From NCBI GenBank assembly GCA_964019055.1, contig OZ025209.1, forward strand, positions 16,095,351-16,159,350: 64,000 bases of DNA, read 5' to 3'. A model generated the notes under the pieces. The model worked only from the letters and a program-made list of their open reading frames with translations. It made no database searches and was not told the DNA's origin. Below are positions 37,028 through 51,057 of this stretch, piece after piece. This DNA comes from Anthopleura xanthogrammica. Taxonomy: Eukaryota > Cnidaria > Anthozoa > Actiniaria > Actiniidae. Position numbers and translations under genes: made by a program. The first letter of the stretch is position 1, and each line of letters begins with the position of its first letter.

Positions 37028-40000
37028 ATGGGAAAACGTGGAATTGAAAGCTGGAGTGATTGCCTTATTGGAGTCCTGGTTATTCTTTTATTCTGTGTTA
37101 CTCTATTACTGAACATTCTAGCCCTCCACTATACCTACAGCAAGATCCGAAAGCCGTCGAACAAAAAGATCCCACATCTTCTGGTTGGCGCCTTATCTCT
37201 AGGTGGTTTGGGGATAGCTCTGTTTGAATATCCACCATTTATTGCCTCCAGGTTCCAAGGTGAATGGTTGAACGACTCTGGAGTTTGCAGCTTTGTCGCC
37301 TTCATAATTGTCTTGTTTGGAAACTTGACTATATGTTTGGTTGTTTTGATGAGCTTAGAACGGCTAGGCGCAATCGTCTTCCCCTTCTATTACAAAGAGC
37401 ACGTTAATTTTCGCAAAGCTGTTATTGTACTCGTCCTAGTAATAATTTACTCTATCTTACTAGCGAGTTTGCCGATATTTTTGGATCGAATCCAACTCAA
37501 TGTTAGTACCGGTGTTTGTACTTACAACGTGGACACGCACAATACGAATACGAGGATAGTAGTAGCTGTGATGGTTTCGCACTACATTGCCTCTATAGTG
37601 TTGATGTTTGTGTCCAACATGGTCGTTGTAAGAACTGTAAGTAAGCTGGATAAGAATACAATGTCTGATGAATATTCAAATCGATGTGGAGAAAGAAAAC
37701 ACCATCAGAATAATGCTTGCTTAAATTTCGCGAAAATGGTTGGGGTTCTGGCGTTCTGCTATACAGTTTGTTGGACAGTGATTTTGGTAAGTAGTTGAAT
37801 GTATGTATGTATGGATGGATGTGTGTGTGTGTCTTTTGTATGTATATATGTATTGACTATGACGGACAGACAAAAAGCTAGGAGACGCGGGAGACAATGA
37901 TAAATTCAATCTCATGAATTGGGTTCAATTCTCGTAGTATTTTGCTGTTTGTGCAACGCAAATATTAATAATTTTTTCCTCAACTCGCAATAAACATCTA
38001 AATGAAGTCAGGATGTTGTAAAGTTTATCGCGACATTTTCAATTTCAATTATATTTCTTATTCATTCATTTATTGAAATCTAGAAACGAAAGCTTCGGAC
38101 TTCGAGCATAAAATATTTAGAATGAAAAGATAAAGATTGACTCTTGGGGGCTTAGCACAGCATCTTCGCTATAAACGCGAAGATATTCCCTCCTAAAACA
38201 CTTAGAATTTCTGATTGTCAGATATCCACCGTGAATCAAATATGAAAATTTCACTCACATAAGTTCCCGGGGAAAACAATCTCTAAATAATATTGCTTTA
38301 TTTATGAACATTCTTATAAGCCGGCACAATTAGGAATTTTCAAGAGTAGGGTTATTTCAGCTATATTTCATGATATTGCTTCGGAATATTAGACTACGAG
38401 CGAAAAACAATCTCTCGTAAAATCGGAATTTTTTGAAAGCTATGTACAATCTCGTCCCGGAAGAAGAAGAAGTTTTTTACAATATATATTTTCGCTTCAT
38501 TGTCTCAGAATATAATTTGAATTTCAATGGCTTTCGGAAATAATTCGAAATTTTAAATTTCCATCGCATTGATGATTCGGATATTGGAAAAGTTTATCCT
38601 CAATTGGAACTCTTTATCTCACTACTTTACGAAAAAAGATATAAGGAGTTTATACTTTGATGAATTCCAGAAAAAAATTGGCATAAATTTGATGAAATTG
38701 CCAAAGAAAATATATTTCTTTTCTAAAAGAATGAGTTTTAGAGCTTCCATGACAAAGCCAACAGAACAATTATTTTTATAATTACTTCCTCTAAAGTAAG
38801 AAAAAAAACCTGAATATCTGTACAAATGATGGTGTTGTTTAGGTTAAAATAGAAAAAATATTGACGAAACTCGGCTGGTTTGTACTCCTTTTACACCGGA
38901 AAGTGAAAACATCAATCACAAACTACCACAAAAAATACAATTTTTCCCTGACAAATTACAAAATTTTTCTTGTTGAAATTTGTGGGATTTTTGTGTCAGT
39001 AGAATTAATTTCAATAATTGTGAGACTGCCAATAATATGGTGTTCACTATAGCCATGTCATTTGTCTTTAAATTCAAATCTATCTTTGTGGTTTTCAAGT
39101 TTATTCAAGTCCACTAACAGCTTATTTAAGCCACGAATTTTAATTTAGAAATCCTAGTTTTTGCATTACATGAAAAATTTATGATTTTACCATTAGATTT
39201 TAACCACAACTTGGAACCCTTGGTTTTGTAATGATCATGACTTATTGTCGACTTTAGCCCTCAATTATATTTTCAAATATCCGAAACGAAATTCATTCAA
39301 TTCGTATGGAACATTTTACAGACTTAAGTATTGTGTTGGAGTTAATCCTATCTGTCCGTTTTCAAGTTTGTTAGCGATCAGTTAGTTAGATTATTCAATT
39401 TCTATGTTATACTTCATCGGAGCTTAAGAAGTACATAAATATTCCCTTGTAAAAAGTAAAAATATTGAATTTAAGATACCGTGGGGGGATAATGATAGAA
39501 AAAATCTAACTGAAATGCCGGCTCGAGGGGAATTCCAACGTAGAACCAGAGACAGACAGACAGACGGTTTGAATGAGGGGGAAAAGACAGACAGACAACC
39601 GGTTAGACAGATCGAGATACTAGCAGAGGATAGATTGATAGACAGTCGGTCTGAATGAATGAATGATGGAAAGCTAAACTGATGTAGAATGGACGCGGAA
39701 AGAAAGAAAGAGAAGAAAGAAAAAAAGAATGAATGGATGGATGGATGAATGAATGAATGAATGAAATTAAGAAAGTATAGAAAACAAACACAAACTAAGA
39801 GAAATGGGATGAAAAAGAAAGAAAAATAAAAGAAAGAATGAATGCAAAAAAAAAAGAAAAGAAAGAAAAACGAACGAAAGACAGGAAAGGTAACTTAGAA
39901 AGTCAAGAAAGAAATGGATGTATAAATGAAAGAAAATCCCCTGCAAATTAAAATCTCTGCAAACGACTACTCAAAGTCGATCATTTTTGCTCTCAGTAAA

Positions 40001-43000
40001 AGGCTATCAAGATTCCTACATTAAAATCCTTTCGCAGAAGATGACAGACGAGATAACCATATCAAAAACCATTCCAGCTCGCAATTCTATTTGACTTCAG
40101 ACTCGTTTGAATGATTTAACTTGATGTTCAATTCTCATTTTTTAAGCATCGCGATGTAAAGCCAAGATAAACTATAGTACATATTGATGTTGGAGACAAA
40201 ATCAAAGTAGGCTTTTAACTTCTTCAATATTCTTGTCCTACCTAAAGGTACTCAAGATCGTTTTAATGTTCGAGGTCATTAGGATCTTGAGATTTTTCTT
40301 TCGCACTTTTTAAGGTTTACATAAACACTTGATACAAAAATGGCGGTGGTTTTTAGACTGTATGATCGCCTAGGAAACATAGTAGTGTCTAGATAAAATG
40401 TTTCATAGATGTTAGCATTATTCTGATCATTATTTTCACTTTGTGATAGAATACAAGTGCTCTTAGTTGCTAGACTCTTCCATGATCATGAGCCGAGAAA
40501 CGGGGCGTATTTCAGCCTTATGGCATGGAGAGGGGGTTGGCCATAGCGAGGGTAGGATCGAGACGATAAGCTGGTAGAATAATGTACACCTGGGATTTCA
40601 AAGAAATCTATCTTACTCAACACAGAATACTGCATATAGTGAATTGCAGTTCGAGTCATCGCGGTAAATTAGAACGAGAGTCTTAACTTTTAGAAGCCAA
40701 AACCAGGATTAACTACCAGATAACTTTTACCTATTGTAGCCAATACAACTTTTTTGTATGATATTTTTCTTATCTCCGCCTTCCTTTTCCAATCCCCTTC
40801 TCCCTCGCCTCAAACGTCTCTATTCATCAAGATATAGGAATAGTGGATTGAAAACGAGGAAGCATGCTATTTATTCTATTAGATATAGCCACATAATCTC
40901 TAGGCCAACGCCGGCTCAATTCTTTGAATCCCTGAACTCTATCGGCACAATCTTTCTAATATATATTGTATCTTTAGGCGGTAGAGTAATTCACTTGTTT
41001 AGATACTCCCATCTAATGTTGTTTAGACAGTCGCTATCTCAGGCGCAGAGGAAAATTGATGAGGAATAGATCGTGTTCTCCTCAGTCTTTGGTACAAATT
41101 TCAATTACCCGTTAGAAAAAAAGCATTAAATTTGAAAATTACTGCTATTATATAAAAAATAGTGAGAGTCTGATGGTTAATGGGTCGGTGATTCTTATCT
41201 CAGTGGTAAAATGTCCTAAAAAACGATTTATTAAAATTGTGAAATTATTGGAGGGGGATTATACGTAACCAGTGCAACCCAGGAGCCGATTCCTGCCCTC
41301 AGCTTAGCGATATCGATTAACTAGAGTTGTTTGTTGGTTTTCTCCTGTGCCGGCTTCGAGGGGTTTTCGCCGGGTTCTCCGTTTTTCCTCCCTCTCTCAA
41401 TTTCGAGATATCTGCTTAACTCAGCAGACGAATTAGTTATGGAACCATTAATCCCATCCATCCAGTTTTATAGTCATTTTATTTTAAAGTATTCTATTGA
41501 AAAGATGGGTTTTAGGAAATGGTTGTAGATATATTCGATGCTCTTAGCCCTGAGTATCAAGAAACAGAAAGAGTTTTTTTTCAACAAAATGCTTGATCAA
41601 AAGCCCTACCGAAGAATTTAATTCAAACGAGAAAAGTAAAGCACAGTTTTATCGATAATTTTCAAACAGATTTGCTTATACTATTTTAGTATTATAAGTC
41701 ACGGTTAGAAGAAGGTTTTTCTGGTTTGTCAACTAGAAAGATAGATATATCATTTGATCTGTAAAAAAAAATAATTAAACAGTGTTAGTAAGCCCACGAG
41801 AGAAGATGAATTAGTCTTAGATTAAGAGATCACGACTTGTCAAAATACAAGGAACATTCTTATTTTGAAGTTCATGAAGGGATGAGAGGGGATTAGGATG
41901 TTAAGATAAGAGAAGTGTTTGGAACAAATATTACTTGACTTATAGTCCATTTTCGTATTGAAGGATAATACATTTTAATGGGCTAGAATTGGAGGACAAA
42001 ATGGGTCAAAATTGTGGATGAAAAACGTTAGAGATGATAGGAGAACTTTCTTTTTCTCTCTATCCATCCATGCATCCATCCCATCTCGTGCTATCCCATC
42101 CCATCCCATCCAGTACATTCATTCATTCATCCATCCATCTCTTCGTCCACCTATCCATCCATCCCTCCATCCCATCTATCCATCTATCCATCCATCCCAT
42201 TCATTCGTCCATCTATCCATCGCTCCATCCTATTCATCCAATCTATCCCATCCGTCCCTTCATCCATCCATACCATTCATCCATCCATCCATATCTATCT
42301 ATCCATCCATCCATCTTATACATCTATCTATTCATCCCATTCATTCATCCCATCGATCGATCGATAGATCCATTTATCCGTCCATCTATCTATCCATCTA
42401 TCCATCCGATCCATCCAACCATTGTAAATTTTCATCCATCAATCTCTCTCGCAATTTCCTCTAGAAGCTCTTCGTCACTTCTAGTGTGAATTCTGGAAAT
42501 AACTCTTCTGAGTCCAACAATATCATAATCTACAAATTCTGGTCATCTGTTTGAGCTGTTTTCGTGGGCTTGCTTTGTTCCCAAAGAATTAATGACAGTA
42601 TTGTAGTAATTACTCTTTTCTGCTTTTGTTTTCCTTAACATTGATAAATATTCCCACGCGTCGCCATAAAACCCCTCGCTAGAAAATTTCAGGTCAAATA
42701 CAAAGTTTAAGGAAACCGTGGCCTTTTCAAACTATCAACAAACTACCATTAACTGAAAACCAGAAAAATATACTTACATTTCACAATTTCTCAAATTAAC
42801 ATCAAAATTATTACGAAGCTTTTATTGGTTTTCTTGTAATGTTCATCAACAGTATTTCCCACGTTTCCGCTTCTTTCATCAATCTCTTCAGTTTTACTTT
42901 GATCGTCATGTTTTTGCTTTCAAGTATTTGGCGAAGCAAGTGTTTTTGGGATAAAAAGTCTCTTAGTCTCATTTCTTTCTTCCTCTTCTCTATTTTCGTT

Positions 43001-46000
43001 TTTTTTTTCACTCATTCTCTTTTTTATCATTCTATTTATGTTTCTGTCGTTTTTTCTTCCTTCATCTACTCCTCTTTTTACTTCTTTGCATTCATTCATT
43101 TATTCTCTCTCCCCCTCTCTCTCCTTCTCTCCTTCTCTCCTTCTCTTTTTCTCTTTCTTTTTCTTTCCTTCGTTCTAGTTCTCCAGTCTTACCTCTCGTC
43201 TCTATAATCTCAAATATTCTCTTATTTTCTCTAATCTTTTTATTTTCTAATTCATTCTCATTACAAGAAAATTTGGCTATTGTTCGTTGAACAAACTTAT
43301 CCCTCACAAAAACAAACAGATCTTCAAAGGCTGCAAATTTTTCTTTCTTCCAGAAACGAACATCTTAATTAAAAAAGAAAAAGAGAGAAAAATGTTTATT
43401 CTTAATCAAGAATTAATTTTTCTGTTTTTTGTTTGTTTGTATGACTAAATAAGAACGTGAGGGGATGTTTAGTGAATTGACAGATGAAAATTTGCAGCTA
43501 AATGAAAAAAGTTCGACTTTTCAAGGCTTAATTGATAAAAACGAAAAAAAAAAATTACATCCAACTGTTCCAGCCTTGAATCAAACATAAATTCATTTAA
43601 AGTTCTCTTTTGGTAGATAACATTGTAAGTGGGGGTCGGTTCTGGAGCCTTGCCTTCAGTAGACCACAAACATTGATAGCCCATCATGATATTCGCGTGT
43701 CAGTTCGACACAAATGAAAAAATCTGGTCAGGTAATTGGGATATCGTGCAGGGAGTTCAATTCACGATGAGGCATTAGAAGAAAGTTCTATTTATGTCAC
43801 TAAAACCGTCACTTGACGAAGATAAGTATCAATCAGTTATCCCAATTAGAAAAAATTAGGAGGGTTCATGCACACGATTGATAAAAGAGGATAACACGGA
43901 AATAGGAAGAATGTGCCAGAGTTTTGAAATGTAGGAATTTCTTTAGATACAATTATTAGCCCATTTCTAGGAGCATCCATCTCCCATACCAGTGACTGGG
44001 TCTGTGAGCCAGCATATTCCCAGATCAGGAGCCCATTACTAGAAGCATCCATCTCCCTTACTGAGTCTGTGAGCCAGCATATTCCCAGATCAGTTCTAGC
44101 CTATTAATAGGGGCATCTTTCTCCCTTACTGGGTCTGTGAGTCAGCATATTCCCAGATCAGTTCTAGCCTATTAATAAGGGCATCTTTCTCCCTTACTGG
44201 GTCTGTGAGTCAGCATATTCCCAGATCAGTTATAGCCTATTAATAGAGGCATCTTTCTCCCTTACTGGGTCTGTGAGTCAGCATATTCCCAGATCAGGAG
44301 CCCATTATGCTAAGAGCAAGTTTTTTCCTGTAGAAATTAGGTAGGAAGCTAGTTTCTTCGTAATGGTGTGAGTGGGTGTAAATATCAAGGAATGCAAAGA
44401 CATTGTTAACTCAAACCATTTTGGTTTAACCTCGAGTACTTGTACATCTTAGAGGATTTACGTCAATGCTTTCTCGTTAATCCATCTCACGAGACAAAAC
44501 CACAAGGCTTAGAAATTTGAAATTTATTGGATTTTATCTACTTATAGATAATTTAGTATTCTTGATGCCGCTTTCTTTTTTATCGCCCACATCCTGTTCA
44601 ATTCGTGTTTGTTGCCTATATTTTTTCTCTTAGTTTCATACCTTATTAAGAATTTTGCTTCACTTCAGCCGATCCGTATTTTTTATTTGTCATTTCTTTA
44701 CTATTTTTTTCTGATTCTCATATGAATAGATATTTTCAACTTGAGCAAAATGGTTTCTCATTTTAGACCACGTGTCATTCCGTGGTTGGGTTGTATTTAT
44801 ATCATATTATGTATATCTTGCCAGGTGTTACTGGTAAATAAAGGAGCGATGCTAAAGGAAATGGCATGTGGTTTGACGGAAATGGAAAACATTTCGTTAG
44901 AAATATAATGCCTGGAAATTACCTCGCGATATTAAAGAAATTATTTCTAGATATTCGTATCAAAGTTTGTTTCAATCGATAATTTTAAATCGTTTTTCCT
45001 TCCTTCTTCCTTCCTTGCTTCTTTGATTTCTTTCTTTCTTCCTTCCTTCCTTTCTTCCACAAGTTACTTTTTGAGTACTTTATTGTTAAAAAATATTTTT
45101 ATTTTTTTAGATGCGTATTTTACTTCTCTACGTTTACGGTTGGAGTAACTACTACTACGATCAAGTAGTGATTGTCCTCACGACATTTGACCCTCTCATC
45201 AACCACTGCGTCTGTCTATGGATTATGAGAAAATACCGTGACGGTTATGCCAGCTCTATGGGCAGTCTTGTATCTTGTTTCAAAATCTCTGATGATGGTA
45301 TATGGGCGACAACTATCACTAGGTTAAGCACCATGTCCAGACGTTCGACATATTCGAGAGCGTCGACACGGTCTTCTACAAGACAGCCATCAAAACGTAA
45401 GAATTCTTTTATCATGCGCTATCTATTGTTGTTGCTAAGCAACTGGTCGTTATTTATCGGAGGTTTTAGGGGTACAGAATCGACGAAATTCGCTCAACCA
45501 ATCACATCGATGTTCAATATTCGTCCAATGGTCACGATCAAGGCACGAAAATAGTGTGCAAATTGGACTATAACACAACATGCGTAGGATTTTAGGCGGG
45601 AAAAAAAGACGTCCGCGCCAGCTTACATAGCAATGCGCATGCGCTCACATTTTACCGCTGTCTTTAGTTCGTTTTTTCTTCTTCAACATTTTGATTTAAA
45701 ATGTTTTCAGCTTACGTGTACAAGCAAGTACCTCAAAACATGGAAGCCAATCAACAACCAGATCTTCTCCCAGAATTTGAGGATCAACAACAAGATCAAT
45801 TTGCTGGACTCAAACCAGAAAATGAAGTGAAAACGAGCGAGAAAAAAGGTCAACAGAAAAGAATATATTCTGATACAAATAAAGAGTGGTCAGAATTGAT
45901 CAGGGAACTAAATGCAGAGAAAAATGACAAAACGTCACCCAGAGTGTCGTCAGATTTTCAGGGTTGCAAAATTGAACCTATTTTCGAGACGCCTCAAGAA

Positions 46001-46504
46001 TATACTTCGAAGCATTATAAGACAAAGTCTAAATGGTTGGACATCATTGAAAAACACAAGGCACAAAAGCAGAGAGATTTGGAAAGCGGAAATGTTGATA
46101 TACCAGAGGAGAAGTCTGTAGAGTTTGATGTGACTGCTGGAGGATCTCTGCAGACTGTCGCTCAACAACATGCGCAGAACAAGAAGGAAAATCTTCCCGA
46201 ACTTCTACAGGGAATTCAAGTAGAAAAAGCGAGTGCCAAGCCTGAATTACTAGGGTATGATGCGCCTGGCACATCGAGGGACACTGATATCAGTCCAATA
46301 CCTGAACTTTTACAAGACATTCGATCAAATAAAGATGACACAGGGGAAACGGAGACAGAGTCGCAGAATAAATGTTCTTCTGAAACTAAAGAATCTGAGC
46401 AAAAGGACGCATCAAGTGGCATGTCAACACCACAAGAAGATAAACCAGATGATGTGCAAAAGGACGATCAAGATCAAGACGAGGGCAAGAAGTCCAAAGA
46501 TTAA
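37028..46504 (+). CDS. Class A (rhodopsin-like) GPCR, prostanoid-receptor-like, with long acidic C-tail
   Basis: Exons 37028-37786, 45111-45396 and 45711-46504 join in frame (phases 0 and 1) into 612 residues. Exon 1 carries TM1-TM6: Asn29 in LLLN (TM1), Cys87 at TM3 and Cys164 in extracellular loop 2 as the likely disulfide, ERL at 111-113 in place of DRY, and CYTVCW at 244-249 in TM6. Exon 2 supplies the end of TM6 and TM7 with FDPLIN at 279-284 in place of NPxxY. ER and DP variants are typical of prostanoid receptors, but the prostanoid loop-2 motif is missing, so the ligand is unknown. Residues about 310-612 are a Ser/Thr/Arg then Glu/Asp/Gln/Lys-rich cytoplasmic tail. A candidate AATAAA lies at 46604. 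Confidence 0.85.
41275..41405 (+). mobile_element. Possible SINE 3' fragment
   Basis: GGTTTTCTCCTGTGCC and GGGTTTTCGCCGGGTTCTCC resemble the body of the SINE at 17993-18165. No tRNA-like head is visible. Likely a truncated copy. Confidence 0.45.
42060..42430 (+). repeat. Degenerate CCAT/ATCT tetranucleotide region
   Basis: Imperfect CATC, ATCC and ATCT units over about 370 bp. The His/Pro/Ser-rich frames are artefacts. Confidence 0.92.
43965..44310 (+). repeat. 68-bp tandem repeat, five copies
   Basis: Copies of a unit with CTGGGTCTGTGAG and CAGCATATTCCCAGATCAG start their CTGGGT element at 43996, 44061, 44129, 44197 and 44265. The last three intervals are exactly 68 bp; the first is 65. 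Located in GPCR intron 1. Confidence 0.93.
44758..44885. mobile_element. MITE A, copy 3 (diverged)
   Basis: The left arm TTTTAGACCACGTGTCATTC is well kept; the right arm is mutated (GGAAATGGCATGTGGTTTGA). Length agrees with the other two copies. GPCR intron 1. Confidence 0.75.
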
Positions 46505-46722
46505 TGGAATTTTGCTATAAATTATTTTGGTAGGTGTGCAAAACTAAAAAAAGGTTTTTCGATGTCTTTCCGTAATAATAATACGTTAAAGTACGCTAAT
46601 AATAATAAATTCATACTACCGTGAGACGGTCACGACCAGGGCGAAGGATCGATTCGAAGGAATGATAAATGCGCACATGAAATGAAATGAAATGAAATGA
46701 GCACAGAAAAGCTAGTTATAAG

Positions 46723-46875
46723 ATGACGTCATTTGAGCATGTCATCTACCGCTATGTACAATGATATGACGTATTGAGATGACGTAATGACAGGTAAACA
46801 AAGGAATATGACGTAAAGAATCTTGAGCTGTTTCTGACGTCATGAAGTATAATATCTGACGTCATAAGCTGGAGC
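46723..46875. promoter_or_regulatory. Cluster of CRE/ATF-like TGACGT motifs
   Basis: Three full TGACGTCA palindromes (near 46724, 46834 and 46857) and three TGACGTA half-type sites (near 46767, 46779, 46809), plus TGACGG near 46877, occur in about 155 bp. TGACGTCA is the CREB/ATF consensus. Position just past the GPCR gene makes a regulatory role possible but unproven. Confidence 0.4.
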
Positions 46876-47127
46876 ATTTAAAGTTGATGACGGAATGAAA
46901 TTTTGATAAATAACCATTGGAACGATAGATCATGGTTAATTACAAAGATGAGCGTCACGCAAGGTGATGTAGAGAGAAAGAGCGTGACAACCGACTACGA
47001 GCAAGAGAACCTGACTCGAACGTTGTAAAATATTTTTTTCAATTTTGTTGGACGAGGAATCTGAAAAACACCGTGTGTAGAAGGCATCCTGTCATGCGCA
47101 GTAGACTGATCAAATATCTTTTGACAG

Positions 47128-47258
47128 TAGTGGCGGATCCAGGGTTTGCATGGACTCCCCCCCCCCCTCCCCCCGCTTTGTGAAGCCATTCGCACCAGCG
47201 TTTTCAGCGTGGCGGCCATTTTGGTATCTCCCTTTTTAAAATCCTGGATCCGCCACTG
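47128..47258. mobile_element. MITE D with GGCGGATCCAGG termini
   Basis: AGTGGCGGATCCAGG near 47129 and CCTGGATCCGCCACT near 47243 are inverted termini. The minus-strand translation WRIQDFKKG is the usual by-product of this widespread terminus. No coding role. Confidence 0.8.
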
Positions 47259-47523
47259 GGCATGTACAGATTTGTTATCACCTATCCTCGTACCGCCATC
47301 TTGCTGGGTAATTGAATGGTGAGTACGAACATCTGGAATCGAGAGGTTCTCTAATCTATTCACACTGATGCGCAAGATTAATCAAGGCCTAGACAAACAC
47401 GGAAATAGTGGGGGGGGGGGGGGGGGGGAAACAGTTTTTGCGCTCTTTGAATATTAGTTATAATAATAATTGATGATGATGATGACAATGGTAATAATGA
47501 TGTTGGCCATGAATGAATGTGAC

Positions 47524-47650
<127 letters not shown>

Positions 47651-47942
47651 GTTGGTAATGATAATAATAATATGGCAATAACAATGATAATGATATAATG
47701 ATAATAATATTGATAGTCATGATAATAATGATAATTTTTAATACTATACCAATGATGATAATCATGATGGTAATTATAATCGAATATTGATTCGTTTCCT
47801 ACCCAGCTATTATTACTATAACCAAAGTCCATCCACTGTTTTTCTCGTTTGTCTAGGCCTCTTTTCACTTATTAGATTATTTATTAACAATAATTTAATA
47901 TAAAAATGTTAAATATCATTTAAATTTAAGGATTCGCTATCG

Positions 47943-48115
47943 GCCGATTTACGCGGTACGATTTTTCCTCACAACTCATGATCTCGCGCAACATGCTTGC
48001 GCCAATTCTTAGCTGCATGAAACAGTCGTGAGTAAGTTTTACGGTCGATTCACGCAAAGCGTCAGCATGTTGCGCGCGATAGTTGTGGGGAAAAAATCGT
48101 ATCATGTAAATCGGC
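47943..48115. mobile_element. MITE E with about 50-bp inverted termini
   Basis: The left arm starts GCCGATTTACGCGGTACGAT and includes CTCGCGCAACATGC; the right arm is its imperfect complement ending ATGTAAATCGGC. Length about 173 bp, no coding capacity. Confidence 0.85.
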
Positions 48116-51057
48116 TTTATTTAGAAAATTCTAGTATGACTGGAAAATGCGTATGCGCATGCGTATCAAAGGCTTATTAAATCGCGGGCTCAATTGACAA
48201 AATCACGCGCATCATCCAAATGGGACTTCAAATGGGAAAAACTTTTACGAATAATTATTTCAAAATTATTTATTCGTTACTATGTAATAATTCAAAGGGT
48301 TTTTCTCCCGTAACGGATACCTAGCTTTTGATATTCACGAATCGTAGAAAATCAAGTTGGAATTGTAAATACATTAGTAGAATTAAGTTTTATTTTTTTA
48401 TGGTCTCTACGATCAGTAAATGAATAATTTAAGAATGTCTCCGAAGATAAATGTATTAGATAATATGTGAGAGCGCATTGATAGACAAGAGGTGCGCACT
48501 TGACCGTGCGCAAGTCCTTCTGCTACCAATCGTGGTAACTGTTCCGAAGAAGCAATCTACGTGTTGGGCATCAAGGGTGGCGTAGTGATAATCTGATTGG
48601 CTAATGCTGTTATCAGTTCAATCTCTATCTGGTTTACTGTTGTCTGATTGGTCAGTTTTATTGAAGCGGTCCCGGTTAGTGTGTCTGCACTGTAATGTAC
48701 AATGCGCTCTCCTTCGTTAATATATCCCTAATTGGACATTTTACTGGACTCGATCGTCTAAACTAGATTATCAAGCGCACATTCCAAATCAATGGGGTGG
48801 ACAGACAGACCATCCCATTAGTCTGGATAACTGAGCGCTTCCTTGAAAACTCCCGAGGAGGTTCAGGTGTAGAAAACTTGCGCAATCTTAATTTCTATTA
48901 CCAGAAACACAGAGAGGAAAGCAGATTGGGTTATTGGGCTCTATATCAGAGAGTAATGGATATGGAACAAAGGTGCAGGGGGTAGATACCCCCTAGCCGA
49001 TTTTTTTAAACTTCTGATAACACATGGCACAAAATACCTTCAAGTTTTGTTATTGATGCGCGCAATTATTGCACAATCATGGATTCAAACTAAATGATAG
49101 TCAAAGGACTAACTGTGGTGAAAATTTACTTAGAGGTTTTGCTTGATCATGCGGCCACAATAGATGGCCAAAATAGATGGCCGAAAAATAGAATCCTTTT
49201 ACTCTGGGGAATTGAATTCTCCTCATGTAAGACGATCGTATTAATTATCTTTACCATCGAATATTGCCGGCGTTATGTGATCGCGTAAAACCTCTTGACG
49301 CGGCTTCAAGCTTATGAGGACGCCATCCTCCATGCGGACGCCATCTTCTTTAAAGTTGATGTCCTAATTAGGATAAGAGAAAATGAAAAATGTAAACACG
49401 ATAAGAGCGCTTTACTTGAAGACCAAGGCGCGCGAATGACAACGATCGTGTAGCCATTTCCGCTGTTCACTTCAAAGGAGTTATTTGTTTAGTCGGTACA
49501 TTTTGTTTTTGAAGCACGAGTGCAATATCTAATCTTATCCAAGTTGCGTCTCTTTTGCGCGTCCGGCATCGGGCCAGTCGACGTCTGTGTTGAGGTCGGA
49601 AAACAAAAAACATGTTGATCAGTCCAGTGAAATATCCAATTATTCAGTTTTACAATACTTCAATATGAGATAATTTAGTATATTATATTATTCATAATGT
49701 ACCTTCATAAGATGATGTGACAAACTTAACGTGGATGGGGTCGGGTAGGTAGGGGGATTTTAACAGTGAATTATTTGATATCTTATCTTATATTATGAGA
49801 AAGAGTAATTTCTGTATTTTAAAATGTCTACTTAATTTTGTAGACATGATAATGGCGCGGCAACGAGTGTATTAGTTCTAGAGTGGTTTTCGTATGAGTG
49901 GGAAACGTACGGCACTGACTTTCAGCACGTACACCGTACGATATACCATAACATTGAAATGGCTTTCCATTGTCTTCCAGTCATTCATCCAATCACAATA
50001 CGCTAAACTGTAGTACACTCTAGAATTTGAACTTATCACATCTTCCACTCAGACAAAGTCCGCTCTAACGCGCGAGTAACGCGCGCGTACAACGTTGGTA
50101 TGGGAAATGTCCTACCAATAAAAAAAATCAATTTAAGTCCCCATAATCTAGCAACAATGTATTTGCACTGTTTCTAGGCAACAATGGTTATAAAACGTAT
50201 TGCGCATGTTCAGGAGATCAAAAAACGGCGGGAAACCACGAACGCGAACTAAACTATAGCCACTTAAACTAAGGTTCAGTACTTGCTATAAATCTTTCGT
50301 ATTGCTTTTTTTCATCTAGCTAAATTTCACTTCCAAATTTTCTGTAGGGTTGGGGGAAAAAAGCTTGTAACATTGTGCATTTCGTTTCATTTCTTCGGAA
50401 AGAAATCGTAACATGTCGATAGGTTTTCGGTGCTTTCTCGTGATTTTCCGAACATGCGCAATACAAGTCTCAGTTGGGGCAATATTTACTTAATATTGAA
50501 CATGAATTGTGCATGTTGCTATTGAACGAAGCACATTAGACCAAAATAATTGTAAATAATACAAGCAAAGCTTGAAAGTATTTAATGAATCAAATAATCC
50601 TTCAAATGCAGCTCTTGGTTGACAGGGAGCTTTGAATTCAGCCATATTTGTTGGTTACATGAGAATATAGATTCGGTTTATTTTCCAATGAATTATCATT
50701 TATTATATTGTGGAGTAATGTTGGGAAAGAAGTGAATAAAAGTTTATTAACATGGATATTTATTGCATTGATAATGATAAATTATTTATAAAAAATGATT
50801 TGAACAATGTGCATTTAATCTGGTGAATGCTGCAAATTAAAAAAAATTGAAGTAGAAAACGATCCTACTTCAGCAACATTCCGCGCAATGTTGCACCGTG
50901 TGTCTGCGCCTTAAACGGCACACGTCTTTTGCAACACCCAGAGTATTTGCGCATCATTCTTTTGCTCCGGAAAGTTCAAAACCTTAACAAGTCGGCGCCG
51001 CAAAATACTTTTTCCTTTGTCTGTCTGAAAAACCCTGCATTGCGCACATACTACCTG

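Larger units (their letters stand above)
37787..45110 (+). other. GPCR intron 1 (7.3 kb)
   Basis: It splits the TM6 coding sequence. Contents: a TGTATG run near 37800, a purine-rich GAAT/GGAT/GACA stretch at about 39540-39900, a possible SINE tail at 41275-41405, CCAT-type units at 42060-42430, a pyrimidine tract at 42960-43260, a 68-bp tandem repeat at 43965-44310 and a MITE at 44758. I saw no nested gene. Confidence 0.75.

Noticed and set aside
40758..41069. 103-codon plus-strand frame in GPCR intron 1
   Set aside because: No recognisable domain, no splice partner and ordinary length for AT-moderate intronic sequence.
42012..42489. His/Pro/Ser-rich frames
   Set aside because: Degenerate CCAT/ATCT microsatellite in GPCR intron 1.
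48797..48985. 62-codon plus-strand frame in the spacer
   Set aside because: Reads like plausible protein but has no family resemblance, no neighbours and no splice context.
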